A stretch of DNA of 64,000 nucleotides from Gelidibacter mesophilus DSM 14095 (lineage in GTDB: Bacteria; Bacteroidota; Bacteroidia; Flavobacteriales; Flavobacteriaceae), in contig NZ_AUHD01000012.1 of NCBI RefSeq assembly GCF_000423005.1, forward strand, positions 60,699-124,698, written 5' to 3'. Shown piece by piece: positions 52,688 through 61,634 of this stretch. The position numbers and the translations under genes were made by a program. Within the stretch, counting starts at the first letter, position 1. Each line of letters starts with the position of its first letter. Under the pieces are notes generated by a model. That model was given only the letters and a program-made list of their open reading frames with translations, searched no databases and was not told where the DNA came from.

Positions 52688-52731
52688 GTATCATTATCGG
52701 CGAAAGTCAAATCAAAATGGGATAACGATAC
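52688..52731. repeat. Large inverted repeat around the 14-bp motif
   Basis: GTATCATTATC (52688-52698) and GATAACGATAC (52721-52731) pair over 10 of 11 positions around a 22-base centre. The centre holds the minus-strand copy of TGATTTGACTTTCG (52701-52714). It may be the relaxosome binding hairpin or an operator. Confidence 0.65.
52701..52714 (-). promoter_or_regulatory. Repeated 14-bp motif upstream of the mob operon
   Basis: This is the third exact copy of TGATTTGACTTTCG, read on the minus strand, 275 bases upstream of the BfmA-like start. The sequence after it (CCGATAA) also resembles the int copy (TCTGATAA). Confidence 0.65.
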
Positions 52732-52910
52732 TTTAAATTGATACTGCTAACAGTCTTTTAAAGATATTCTATTTAGATATAATATTGAAATACAGATTGT
52801 TTCCAAATGGTTAGTTTTGATACCAAAAAATAGGATTTTTATAAAAAAGTAAATTTAAGACGTCGAGTTTTTGAATATTGGCTCTTGTAAATTTGAAAAA
52901 AGTAAAGCAC

Positions 52911-52941
52911 AAAAAAAGACCTCTGAAAGTTCAAAGGTCTT
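52911..52941 (-). terminator. Intrinsic terminator of the ssb-distal small genes
   Basis: Stem AAGACCT / AGGTCTT with a 11-base loop; on the minus strand it is followed by TTTTTTGTG. It lies 17 bases after the stop of the 65-residue ORF. Confidence 0.78.
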
Positions 52942-52957
52942 AATTCTTGTTTTTATT

Positions 52958-53155
52958 TTAGATGTTAAAAACGTACTGATATGAATATAGATTTTTTATC
53001 GCTTCTTCGTCCAATATCTTATCATAATCCATATGATGTTCATTGGCGTAGGCTTTAAGGTCGTTCCCAAATTTGCTTTCTATATCTTCTTTTGAAACGG
53101 AAAGTAGATGTTGTTGGGTTTCGTCATCGAGGTTGTTATAATTTAGATAAATCAT
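52958..53155 (-). CDS. 65-residue acidic hypothetical ICE protein
   Basis: The peptide (NLDDETQQHLLSVSKEDIES, KFGNDLKAYANEHHMDYDKI) is acidic and helical with no membrane segment. It lies 11 bases after the next gene on the same strand and ends at a terminator. Similar small proteins are frequent next to ssb in Bacteroidetes ICEs, but I cannot name its family. Confidence 0.62.
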   Translation of the reverse strand: MIYLNYNNLDDETQQHLLSVSKEDIESKFGNDLKAYANEHHMDYDKILDEEAIKNLYSYQYVFNI

Positions 53156-53166
53156 AGCCTTACTTT

Positions 53167-53547
53167 TTAATATTCGCTTGTAAGCATCAACGTATTATCC
53201 ACAAAATACAACCGTAGTTCATCCAAAGGAAAATCGGTAAAATTGTATCGGTGTATTTCAAATATATTCCCATTTCCATCGCTGTAAATTATTTCAGCTT
53301 CATAGCCTGTATAATCCTGTTCCTCTTCCGATAGCCTTTTAAAATCTATTGTTATAAAATGGCTTCGGTTTAGCAAACTTTTGGCGATTACTGAAACATC
53401 GGTAATGAGCCAAAAACACTCTGCTACGTTGGCTAAATATTTCAGTCCGTTTGTAAATCGGGTGCGTATTAATGGGATTTGATAGAACATTTCAGAACCG
53501 TGAAAATGTTGCAATCCTTCTTTTATTTCGTTAACTTGTGCTTTCAT
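53167..53547 (-). CDS. Hypothetical ICE protein (DUF6876-like)
   Basis: This 126-residue cytosolic protein has the pattern HFHGSEMFYQIPLIRTRFTN, GLKYLANVAECFWLITDV and a C-terminal LRLYFVDNTLMLTSEY. It resembles DUF6876 proteins of Bacteroidetes mobile elements by eye. The function is unknown. It is probably co-transcribed with the 65-residue ORF. Confidence 0.65.
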   Translation of the reverse strand: MKAQVNEIKEGLQHFHGSEMFYQIPLIRTRFTNGLKYLANVAECFWLITDVSVIAKSLLNRSHFITIDFKRLSEEEQDYTGYEAEIIYSDGNGNIFEIHRYNFTDFPLDELRLYFVDNTLMLTSEY

Positions 53548-53579
53548 TGTTATATCTTTTTAGAATTAATGATGAAAAG

Positions 53580-53622
53580 AAGAGGGCACAAACTAATTGA
53601 AAACTGGTATTAGTGCCCTCTT
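53580..53622 (-). terminator. Intrinsic terminator of ssb
   Basis: A perfect 10-bp stem (AAGAGGGCAC / GTGCCCTCTT) with a 23-base loop, directly after the ssb stop; the minus strand continues CTTTTC. Confidence 0.75.
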
Positions 53623-53628
53623 TACTTT

Positions 53629-53964
53629 TTACTTACTACCTAATAATAGGATTTCATCGGCTATCACTTCGGTAACATAGCGTTGATTGCCATCGTCCGT
53701 GGTATAGGTTCGGGTCTTTAGTTTTCCAACAACTCCGATTTCTTTGCCCTTTTCGGCATACTTTTCGATAATTTCAGCAGTTTTGCCCCAAGCGACAACG
53801 GTGTGCCAATTGGTATCCGTTTGCTTTTCGCCCTTGCCGTTTTTGTAGTATTCATTGGTTGCCAATGATAAACGGGCTACTTTCTTACCGCTTTCAAGGT
53901 TCGTAATGGTTGGCTCTTGCCCAACATTTCCAATTAACTGTACGTGATTTTTAATAGTACTCAT
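53629..53964 (-). CDS. ssb: Single-stranded DNA-binding protein
   Basis: This 111-residue OB-fold protein starts MSTIKNHVQLIGNVGQEPTI and has LSLATNEYYKN, WHTVVAWGKTAEI and YVTEVIADEI. It lacks the flexible acidic C-terminal tail of chromosomal SSB, as do many ICE SSBs. It probably protects the transferred strand or supports replication of the circular form. Confidence 0.95.
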   Translation of the reverse strand: MSTIKNHVQLIGNVGQEPTITNLESGKKVARLSLATNEYYKNGKGEKQTDTNWHTVVAWGKTAEIIEKYAEKGKEIGVVGKLKTRTYTTDDGNQRYVTEVIADEILLLGSK

Positions 53965-54019
53965 AATAAAAGATTTAAAAGATTAATATTTCCCTTTTTG
54001 ATTTAAACTGAATTAAATT

Positions 54020-54193
54020 TTAAGGGGTGTTTGTATGATTTCTTTCGTGCTCCGCACAATGGATGAAGTGGGTTTTGTCAAGACTTTTAGGGAATAAATC
54101 AGGTGTGTTTGCGACGTAGTAAAATCCTTGGATTTTCAAGGAAGTAGAAACCTTATTTTTGCCTAAAACTTGTACAGTCTTGACAAGTTCCAT
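54020..54193 (-). CDS. Possible 57-residue ICE protein
   Basis: From the internal ATG at 54193 the frame gives MELVKTVQVLGKNKVSTSLK, then GFYYVANTPDLFPKSLDKTH and FIHCAEHERNHTNTP. It reads like a real small protein (balanced residues, no low-complexity), but it has no known motif and the start is unsure; the longer frame from 54262 is less natural. Unknown function. Confidence 0.45.
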   Translation of the reverse strand: MELVKTVQVLGKNKVSTSLKIQGFYYVANTPDLFPKSLDKTHFIHCAEHERNHTNTP

Positions 54194-54457
54194 AATGGTA
54201 TTAGCAATTCTTATAAAGCCATTTGTGACGAGAGCGTACCGACAGTTAAGCGAACAGAGCAAATGGCTTTATTTTAGAATTGGTTATGCCATACCTGTTT
54301 TTCGCTGTCCCGAAAAACAATAAAGGCTTCATCTATTATAAACCCCTTAAAATGTGTGAGGCAAAGGTTCGGTTTTTAAGAATTATCGAGTAAAGACCAA
54401 AGTAGGCTTTGCCGTTAATTCTGTTAAGAAAATCGAGGCTTTGACTTTCCGATTACA
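54194..54457. other. Intergenic, no gene seen
   Basis: No supported reading frame. A degenerate relative of the 14-bp motif, TTTGACTTTC followed by CGATTA, lies at 54440-54455. Confidence 0.35.
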
Positions 54458-54873
54458 AGCGGACTGGATTCACGGTTTTGGTTTGGGAATGTAGCGTTCC
54501 TTCCCAGCGAAGCGGGAAGGGGAAGCGGAATGGAAAACCAAAAACGGGAATTGGGTCCAAGATTTTTTATAGAGAAGCTCTTTGCCCGAAATGTAGCTTT
54601 TTGCGAAATGTAGCGGGAAAGTGCTGAACGGATTATAGAACCAAATTATTCTTTTGAAGTAGGATTTAAAGCGGACTTGACTTTAAAGATGTAGATTGGA
54701 ATAGAGTTTGACCACTTCCCGAATTTTCTCGGGAATGAGTAGGCAAGTGGAATGGAAATCGGAATCTTTGAAGTTGTGTCCAAGACCTTTTTTGAGTGAA
54801 GCGCTTTTCCCGGAATGAAGCTTTCGCGGAATGTAGGGGAATGTGCTGAATGGGATTATAAATCTAATGGCAT
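54458..54873. repeat. Two imperfect direct repeats of about 200 bp
   Basis: Unit 1 (54458 to about 54650) and unit 2 (54670 to about 54873) share the starts AGCGGACT, a middle GTCCAAGA...TTTTTT, the block GAAGC-CTTTTCCCGGAATG(A/T)AGCTTT-type sequence, and the end GTGCTGAA(C/T)GG(G)ATTATA. Spacing between corresponding points is 212-223 bases. No gene is supported here. They may be RNA or protein binding units or remnants of an ICE regulatory region. Confidence 0.65.
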
Positions 54874-54908
54874 AAAAAACCTCCCTACCAGAGTAAGAAG
54901 GTTTTACA
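54874..54908 (-). terminator. Intrinsic terminator of metal island 2
   Basis: Minus-strand stem AAAACCT / AGGTTTT with a 16-base loop, followed by TTAT. It lies 16 bases past the CusA-like stop codon. Confidence 0.7.
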
Positions 54909-54923
54909 GTTATAATCAATTTA

Positions 54924-57900
54924 CTATTTTTCTTTTTTCAGAACTAATTGATACACACAAGGAATTACCACCAAATTCAATATCGTAGCTGACAACAAAC
55001 CACCTAAAATTACAACCGCCATCGGGCTTTGAATTTCACTACCAGGTTCGCCACCTTTTAAGGCCAATGGTATCAATGCCAGACCTGTGGTAAAGGCTGT
55101 CATTAATATGGGATTCAATCTATCTAATGCACCTTTCTTTATCAATTGAAAGCCTTGGATTCCTTCTTTTCTTAAATCCTCGTAACGTGAGACCAAGAGA
55201 ATACCGTTTCGTGTGGCAATACCAAACAAACTGATAAAACCTATGGTCGCTGCAATACTTATGATACCTGAAGTAAAATACACAATCAAGATACCACCAA
55301 TCAAGGCCAAGGGTAAATTGATCAATACCACGAACGCCAGTTTTACGTCCTTGAATTCATAATACAATAAAAGGAAAATGATAGCTACGGCGATGATGGC
55401 TGTTATTAAAAGCAATTGTGATGCTTTTGATTCACTTTCGAACTGTCCTCCATATTGTACACGATAGCCTTCTGGCATATTTACATTGTTGCCCACGACT
55501 TCCTTTATTTCGTTAACAGCACCACGTAAATCCCTGCCTTGAACATTGGCGGCGACCACAATCTTTCGTTGTACATCTTCCCGATTGATGGTGTTTGGAC
55601 TGCTTACCGATTGAACGGTTGCCAATTCGCCCAGCGTGGTTTGTCCACCATTTGGTAAACTAATCAAGGTTTTATTGATGTTCTCAATATTGTCCCGAAA
55701 CTGTTTTTCATAGCGCACCACCAAATCAAAATATTGCTGACCTTCATAAATCTCGCCCGCTTCTTCCCCCGCAAAAGCGATATCTACTTGTTCCATTAAA
55801 TTGCCTACTGTCATTCCATAAGCCGAGAGAATTTGGCGTTTGGGTTTAATACGAATTTGAGGCACTTCAATTTGTTGGTCAACCGCAACATCTGCCAGTC
55901 CATCAATATCCTTGATGTTCTGTTCTACGCTTTTACCAACTTCAAACAGTCGCTGTAAATCTGAACCAAAAATCTTTATGGCGATATTGGCCCGTGTACC
56001 CGAAAGCATATGGTCTATACGGTGGGCGATGGGTTGCCCCAAAGTAATGTTGACACCTGGTGCAACACTCAAATTGTTTCGGACTTCTTCAAAGAATTCT
56101 TCTTTTGTTTTGTCCTCAAGTACAAAAGGCACATCAATTTCCGAAGCATTGACACCTTGTGCATGTTCGTCCAATTCGGCACGGCCTTGTCTTCTTGTAA
56201 CGACGGCTACTTCGGGCATATCCAATAGTATAGTTTCGATTAATTTACCTGTCTTGTTGCTTTCTTCTAAAGACATTCCCGGTGGACCGACTACACTTAT
56301 TACCAAAGAGCCCTCGTTAAATTCAGGAAGAAAACTCCTTCCCAACTGTGTGACCACTAAAAGACTTAACAGAAAGGCAATCACAGTTACGCCAATAATG
56401 GTTTTGGGTATTCTTGTGGCACGTTCCAAAAGGTTGCCATAATGCTTTTGTAACCATCGCTCCACGCGTGTACCTTCTGCCTGCTTGTTCAAAAGTTTTT
56501 CGTTATCCAACAAATAGGAACATAGAATAGGCGTGACGGTTACGGCAACAACCAACGAGGTCAAGACCGAAGTCACAAATGCTATTCCCAGCGGTTGCAA
56601 CAATCGACCTTCCATTCCGCTTAAAAAGAACAAGGGGACAAATGATACAATAATAATTAGGGTTGCAATAATGATGGAACTTCTAATCTCTACCGAAGCA
56701 TCACGCACTACTTTTATGGTCGATTCCCGCTCCGATTTCGGTTTTCTGATGTTTTCGCGCAAGCGTTTATACACATTTTCCACATCGATGATGGCATCAT
56801 CTACCAATGCTCCTATGGCAATGGCCATACCACCCAAACTCATTGTATTTATGGTGTAACCCAGCCATTTTAATATGATGATGGAAACCAATAATGAAAT
56901 AGGGATAGCCAGTAAGGAAATAACGGTAGTCCTCCAGTTCATTAAAAAGATGAACAGGATAATCATTACAAAGAAAGCTCCTTCCAATAGGGTTTGATTC
57001 AAATTGCTGATGGACGCGTCAATGAAGTCGGATTGCCTGAAAATTTGACTTTTGATGTTGACACCTTTGGGCAGGGTTTTTTGCAAATCTGCAATAGCTT
57101 CGTCCAAGCGGTCTGTCAGCTCCAAGGTGTTTACATCGGGCTGTTTAGAAATGGTCAGAATCACAGCGGGATTTGCGTTTAATGAACCATCGCCAATTTT
57201 ATCAGCTGCACCAATTTGTACGGTTGCAACGTCTTTAATCTTGATGGTTTGACCATTCACTTCCTTTAGAACCGCTTCCTGTAAGTCTTCCAGCGCATAC
57301 GCCCTACCACTTCCCTTAATGATGTACTGATTGCCATATTGATTGATGACACCACCGGGCGCATTTTGATTTGCTTCCTTAACGTGTTCTACCAATTCTG
57401 AGAGGCTCACGTCGTAATACTTCATCTTTTCGGGATTGGCAAATACTTGATATTGTTTGTAATCGCCACCAATAACCACCACGTTTGCAATACCGCCAAT
57501 GGCTTTTATACGAGGCCTGATGGTCCAGTCGGATAAGGTTCGCAGTTCCATTGGCGAAAGACTATCCGATGTCACTCCCAAGAGCATTATTTCGCCCATA
57601 ATGGATGAAATAGGTGCCATTGTTGGTGCTCCAATTCCTTCGGGTAGATTTTCCCGTACCATTGGAATACGTTCACTTACAATTTGTCGTGCCCGATAAA
57701 TATCGGTTCCCCACTCAAATTCTATCCAAACAATGGAAACTCCCGCTGCCGATGACGAACGGATGCGTCTCACATTGGGCGAACCGTTTAAGGCAGTTTC
57801 CAGTTGATAGGTCACTAATTTTTCTACTTCTTCAGATTCCATTCCGTGCGCTTCGGTAAGGATTGTTACCGTTGGTGCTGTAAGGTCTGGGAATACATCG

Positions 57901-58007
57901 ACGTTCATTGTACGTGCATAATACACGCCCAACACACTCAATGCAACCGCTCCCAATAGTATGAGCAATCTGTTTTGAAGTGAAATTGATAATATTTTGT
58001 TTAACAT
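54924..58007 (-). CDS. CusA/CzcA-type heavy-metal RND permease
   Basis: This 1027-residue inner-membrane proton antiporter is complete with 12 membrane helices and two large periplasmic loops. The TM4 motif reads AIAIGALVDDAIIDVEN near residue 405, different from the DFG-type motif of the fusion pump in island 1, so a different metal is likely. The porter part has PIAHRIDHMLSGTRANIAIK. It is separate, not fused to TolC. Its gene follows the interrupted adaptor by 12 bases. Confidence 0.93.
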   Translation of the reverse strand: MLNKILSISLQNRLLILLGAVALSVLGVYYARTMNVDVFPDLTAPTVTILTEAHGMESEEVEKLVTYQLETALNGSPNVRRIRSSSAAGVSIVWIEFEWGTDIYRARQIVSERIPMVRENLPEGIGAPTMAPISSIMGEIMLLGVTSDSLSPMELRTLSDWTIRPRIKAIGGIANVVVIGGDYKQYQVFANPEKMKYYDVSLSELVEHVKEANQNAPGGVINQYGNQYIIKGSGRAYALEDLQEAVLKEVNGQTIKIKDVATVQIGAADKIGDGSLNANPAVILTISKQPDVNTLELTDRLDEAIADLQKTLPKGVNIKSQIFRQSDFIDASISNLNQTLLEGAFFVMIILFIFLMNWRTTVISLLAIPISLLVSIIILKWLGYTINTMSLGGMAIAIGALVDDAIIDVENVYKRLRENIRKPKSERESTIKVVRDASVEIRSSIIIATLIIIVSFVPLFFLSGMEGRLLQPLGIAFVTSVLTSLVVAVTVTPILCSYLLDNEKLLNKQAEGTRVERWLQKHYGNLLERATRIPKTIIGVTVIAFLLSLLVVTQLGRSFLPEFNEGSLVISVVGPPGMSLEESNKTGKLIETILLDMPEVAVVTRRQGRAELDEHAQGVNASEIDVPFVLEDKTKEEFFEEVRNNLSVAPGVNITLGQPIAHRIDHMLSGTRANIAIKIFGSDLQRLFEVGKSVEQNIKDIDGLADVAVDQQIEVPQIRIKPKRQILSAYGMTVGNLMEQVDIAFAGEEAGEIYEGQQYFDLVVRYEKQFRDNIENINKTLISLPNGGQTTLGELATVQSVSSPNTINREDVQRKIVVAANVQGRDLRGAVNEIKEVVGNNVNMPEGYRVQYGGQFESESKASQLLLITAIIAVAIIFLLLYYEFKDVKLAFVVLINLPLALIGGILIVYFTSGIISIAATIGFISLFGIATRNGILLVSRYEDLRKEGIQGFQLIKKGALDRLNPILMTAFTTGLALIPLALKGGEPGSEIQSPMAVVILGGLLSATILNLVVIPCVYQLVLKKEK

Positions 58008-58019
58008 TTCTCTTCGTTT

Positions 58020-59522
58020 TTAATGTTCGTGACCGTGTGCAGGTGTTGAACCCGACATTGAAGCCATTTTAACTTGATATGCTCCTGTAGTTACTACCAC
58101 TTCGCCAACTTGCAGACCTTCCAGTATCTCTACATTTTCGCCATTGCGCTTTCCAAGCTTAACAGGTCGTCTTTCAAAACTTTCGCCTGATAGTTGAACG
58201 ATAACGGAATAGCTTCCATAGTCTTCCAAGAGAGCATTCACAGGAATCATTGTGTTCTGTGTTGCATTTCCCATCGCTATCTGAACAGGTGTTAGACTTC
58301 CTATTGGCATATCGACGGTGGCATTGACTTCTGTAAAAACAGAAATCAAAGGATTTTCACGTTCCACGTCCTTACCAATCGAAAGGATTTTGCCCTCGGC
58401 ATCAGTTACGTCTTTCCATTGGTTATCATTATCCTGATACCATATACCTTGTAAATTACCCATCGTAAGTCCGTAGTTGGGTGCTAACTGCGCTTTTAAA
58501 ACTCTGGATTGATGCGTCCCAACGGTTACAAGTGTAACACCTTGTTCTACATAATCGCCATTTGAAACAGTTATGGATTTGATAAAACCATCAAAAGGTG
58601 CACGTATTTGTTTGCTTCCGCCCGAGACACCAGACACCAATGATTGATAGTTGGCTTTGGCTATCTCGAAACTGCTCTCTACTTTTTCAAATTCAGATTT
58701 CGGGACTATTTTGGATTCGTATAGCTCTTTCTTCCTTTCATATTCCGATTTGGCCTGTTGGAATGTCGCTTTCGCGGAAGCGATATCCGTACTTAAATTA
58801 TTGGATGCCAAACCTTGACTGTTCAAGCTCATCAACAACTGACCCTGTTTTACCGCTGTACCTTCGGTTAGGTTATTTACTTTAAAATCTACCACACCAT
58901 TGGATTTTGCCGCCAAGGACTATGTAGAACCTGGCGATGGCATCCAAACACCGGACGTATTGATAACATCGTAAATTTTACCCGTAACGACAGGTGCGGT
59001 TTGAAAATCGATTTTCCAAGCCTGCTCTTTTAAGAACGAGATACTTCCATCATCTTCGGCAGTACCCAATGCCATTATGGCTTCATCTGCATTACTATAG
59101 ACCGTAACATCGTCAATCGTTATTTTATCTGAATAGTCTGGCGTTTTCAATTCAAAAACAAGTTGGTAACTACCAGCTTCTTTTGGTTGAATGGTAGGCG
59201 AGAATATGCCTGGTGATGAAGGTGCATCTGCGATATTGCGAATGCCTTTATCGCCCTTAATCAAACTAAGCGTAACCGAACCTTCGCGAACGGGCTGATG
59301 CTTGTCCAACACCGTAAAGTGGGCTGCAAGCCTGCTTGGACTGCCTACTATTAAAGCAGGGAATTCTACGAATAATTCTGTTTTGTTTGTCCAAATGGTG
59401 TGGTCCAAGCGTGGAATTTCTTCTCCTTCGTGGCTACCATCGGGATTGTGTGCGTGTGCGTCTTCTGCCTTGTTGTTACAAGACATTGCCAAAAAGGCAA
59501 GCACTATGAGTATATATTTCAT
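58020..59522 (-). pseudogene. RND periplasmic adaptor (CusB-like) broken by an in-frame TAG
   Basis: One continuous frame from ATG 59522 to the stop at 58020 is interrupted only by TAG at 58920-58922. The first 200 codons carry a lipoprotein signal (FLAMSCNNK), a His-bearing segment (HAHNPDGSHEGEE) and the start of the lipoyl region (SGVWMPSPGST). The following 299 codons continue directly with SLAAKSNGVVDF, coiled coil, barrel and the His-rich end. No bases are missing. The stop would separate the N-terminal part from the membrane-fusion core. It could be a nonsense mutation or a sequencing error; internal re-initiation at TTG 58916 is unlikely to restore export. Confidence 0.85.
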
Positions 59523-59542
59523 CTGTTATATCTATTTGTTTT

Positions 59543-59785
59543 TTAGTGGTCTTGGTGTTCCTTCCCCTCATCGTGGGTATGGCTATCCGTTTTCATTTCC
59601 ATAGAATCTTTTTCTACTTGAAACTCTTCTTGCTCTATGGTTTCATCGCCCATATGGTTGCCGTCTGCATCGTGGTCGTGACCGTGTTCTTCAGTGGTTT
59701 CTGTTTTTGATTTCGTATCTCTACAAGATGTCATTGTGAAAATTGAAACTGTTAGAATTGCGAATATTATTTTGGAAATCCTCAT
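59543..59785 (-). CDS. His-rich small lipoprotein
   Basis: This 80-residue protein has a lipobox (FTMTSCRD) and a tail rich in His, Asp and Glu (EEHGHDHDADGNHMGDET, SHTHDEGKEHQDH). It lies between the CusC-like and CusB-like genes and may buffer metal in the periplasm. No enzymatic motif. Confidence 0.75.
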   Translation of the reverse strand: MRISKIIFAILTVSIFTMTSCRDTKSKTETTEEHGHDHDADGNHMGDETIEQEEFQVEKDSMEMKTDSHTHDEGKEHQDH

Positions 59786-59802
59786 AATTGTATGTTTAAA
59801 AT

Positions 59803-60987
59803 TTATAATTGATGTTTTAATAATTGTGCTTGAAGCAGTTGCAGTTCCTTTTCCATTTGCAACATTTTATCTGAAGCATTTCTGTAAAACTGAAGTTCTA
59901 CATAGTAATCCATAAACGAATACTCGCCCAACATATAGGCTTTAAAAAGTAAATCCTCACTTTCTAAATTGCCCATTGTTGTTTGATACTCATTGTATTT
60001 TTTGAGCATCAATTCGTATCGATTATAAGTTTCCTGAAACTGTGTGTAAAGCGAAGTGCTAATTACTTGCGTATTGGACTGCTGATACTCATAATTGGCT
60101 TCGGCAGCTTTTACTTTGTTCTTGCTATTCCAAAGGGGAATCGAGACACCGCCATAAAAACCAGAATAATGACTACCGCTAACGCCTTGATAATTGTAGC
60201 CAAGTGCTACGTTTGGTAGTACTTTGTTTTTTTCCAGTTTTACTTTTTGAAGTGAAGATGTCTCAATAGCCTTTAATTCTTGCAGTAAAGGGTCATTTGA
60301 TAATTTTTCCTGCCAAAGACTTTCCTCCGCACCAACTTCAATAGGCAATGCAAGTCCTGTCGAAATGCCACTAATTTCATTACCGCCGTTCAACGTTTTG
60401 AGTTTTGACAGCAAAATTTGAATTTCGGTTTCAATCTGTTCCACGGCAAACTGCTCTTGAATCCAAGCAATTTTCGCTTTATTCAAATCTAAAATGCCTA
60501 CTTGCTCGGTATCAAAAAGTTTTTGGATTTGGTCAAAAACCTGCTTGCTCTGGGTTTTTCTTTCTGCTTCAACAGTTTTTTGTTTTTGCAAGTAAGCAAG
60601 TTCCAAAAGCGTGTTCTTCGCTTTCAACAAGACTTCCTGTCTCTTGTTAGCATAGGCTGATGCTAACTGTTGCGATTTAGACTCGTTCCATTTGCCACGA
60701 GCAGCATATACCGTTGGGAATTCAAAAGATTGCGATAGTTGATATTCGGTATAATCTCCAGTTCTATTGTCGCCAAATGGCAAATAAAAGCCAGAAAGCT
60801 GTGGGTCGGGCAAATTATTGTTGCTCCTGTTTTCGAGTTGCTGACTTTCAATGAATGATTGATAGCCTTTTAACTCCGTGTTATTCTGTTCTATTTCATT
60901 AAGTAGTTGCTCTATATTTTTATCCTGTGAGAAACCACTAACAAAGAACAGGCATCCGCAAATTGCGGACACGATGTGTTTATTCAT
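59803..60987 (-). CDS. TolC family outer-membrane factor (CusC-like)
   Basis: This 394-residue protein has a signal peptide ending FVSGFSQ and two repeated OEP domains with long coiled-coil helices (AERKTQSKQVFDQIQKLFDT, GISIPLW-type strand GGVSIPLWNSKNKVKAAEA). It gives the outer-membrane exit for the adjacent CusA-like pump. It is the first efflux gene of island 2 after the His-rich exported protein. Confidence 0.92.
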   Translation of the reverse strand: MNKHIVSAICGCLFFVSGFSQDKNIEQLLNEIEQNNTELKGYQSFIESQQLENRSNNNLPDPQLSGFYLPFGDNRTGDYTEYQLSQSFEFPTVYAARGKWNESKSQQLASAYANKRQEVLLKAKNTLLELAYLQKQKTVEAERKTQSKQVFDQIQKLFDTEQVGILDLNKAKIAWIQEQFAVEQIETEIQILLSKLKTLNGGNEISGISTGLALPIEVGAEESLWQEKLSNDPLLQELKAIETSSLQKVKLEKNKVLPNVALGYNYQGVSGSHYSGFYGGVSIPLWNSKNKVKAAEANYEYQQSNTQVISTSLYTQFQETYNRYELMLKKYNEYQTTMGNLESEDLLFKAYMLGEYSFMDYYVELQFYRNASDKMLQMEKELQLLQAQLLKHQL

Positions 60988-61012
60988 TGTGTGAAATTTT
61001 AGGTTTAATCTT

Positions 61013-61030
61013 ACCTGTCGGCTGACAGGT
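61013..61030. repeat. Small palindrome ACCTGTC-ggct-GACAGGT
   Basis: Perfect 7-bp arms in the gap between the TolC gene and the His-rich protein gene. Similar GACAGGTC fragments occur at 13096 (after palindrome copy 1) and 62486. This type of palindrome is common between flavobacterial genes. Confidence 0.6.
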
Positions 61031-61081
61031 CTACATTTATAAAAGGAAACAGTACCGTAGCGATACCGTAGTCCTAAACGA

Positions 61082-61519
61082 TTAACCTAAAGATGGTGGG
61101 CCTCGTGAGTCGAGGGAAGAGAGGTAGGGATTAAAGTATTTATTGGGTGGATGATAGACAGGCGATTTACTATTTTGCCTGTAATCAATTAAGAAGATAT
61201 TTTGGGTTTCAAAAGAACTTTTTGCAACATCCTTTTCAACAACGGTTTGTTGCTCGATTGTATTCCTTTCAAGTAAGACTATATCGCTGGATACCGTGGA
61301 ATGGATGTGCATATCCATAACGAACCCAAAAAACCCATAAGGGGATTCTTCTTCGTGGGAATCATCATCGTGATGATGATGTTCGCCAGTATGGGCAATA
61401 TCTGAATGGGAATGAGCGTCCTCGTGTTGATGGTGCAAATGCGGAAAAACCTGATGCAGCATCATTAGGCTAAACAAGCCTAAAAAGAAAAATGCCGCTA
61501 TTTTATTTGGTTTTTGCAT
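61082..61519 (-). CDS. His-rich exported protein leading metal island 2
   Basis: This protein of about 145 residues has an N-terminal hydrophobic segment (IAAFFFLGLFSLMMLHQVF). Two clusters of His and acidic residues follow (HLHHQHEDAHSHSD, GEHHHHDDDSHEEE), and the end is SLDSRGPPSLG. The start is ATG 61519; an ATG six codons earlier is also possible. It is the first gene of island 2 and probably binds metal in the periplasm. It shares position and style with the 48938 protein of island 1. Confidence 0.75.
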   Translation of the reverse strand: MQKPNKIAAFFFLGLFSLMMLHQVFPHLHHQHEDAHSHSDIAHTGEHHHHDDDSHEEESPYGFFGFVMDMHIHSTVSSDIVLLERNTIEQQTVVEKDVAKSSFETQNIFLIDYRQNSKSPVYHPPNKYFNPYLSSLDSRGPPSLG

Positions 61520-61634
61520 TAGGTACAAAGATACCATTATTTCTTATTTGTGAAAATTTAGAGTACTTCAATCTCTTTTAGAAAAGGTGAAAATCCAGTT
61601 TAAGGTACTGGATGAACCTTTTTATAATGTTTCT

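Larger units (their letters stand above)
52427..52957. other. Intergenic region before the mob operon, candidate oriT
   Basis: These 531 bases hold no gene but several structures: hairpin GTCCC-gca-GGGAC (52594-52606), hairpin CTGACT-gaaa-AGTCAG followed by TTGCTTTTTTT (52624-52650), a large inverted repeat (52688-52731) containing the 14-bp motif, and a terminator at 52911-52941. Position next to BfmA/relaxase genes and the repeat structure suggest oriT. Confidence 0.55.

Noticed and set aside
54194..54262. N-terminal extension of the small ORF ending at 54020
   Set aside because: The 23 extra residues look unlike the rest of the peptide, so only the shorter version is kept, with low confidence.
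54458..54873. CRISPR array
   Set aside because: Only two long imperfect units, no short regular repeats or spacers, no cas genes anywhere in the window.
54683..54919. 78-codon minus-strand frame within the repeat zone
   Set aside because: It runs across the repeat unit and the island 2 terminator, and its product has no family features.
58920..58922. TAG as a pyrrolysine codon, and TGA at 36729-36731 as selenocysteine
   Set aside because: No pyl or sel genes are visible in the window and these families do not use such residues at those positions; nonsense mutation or sequencing error is simpler.
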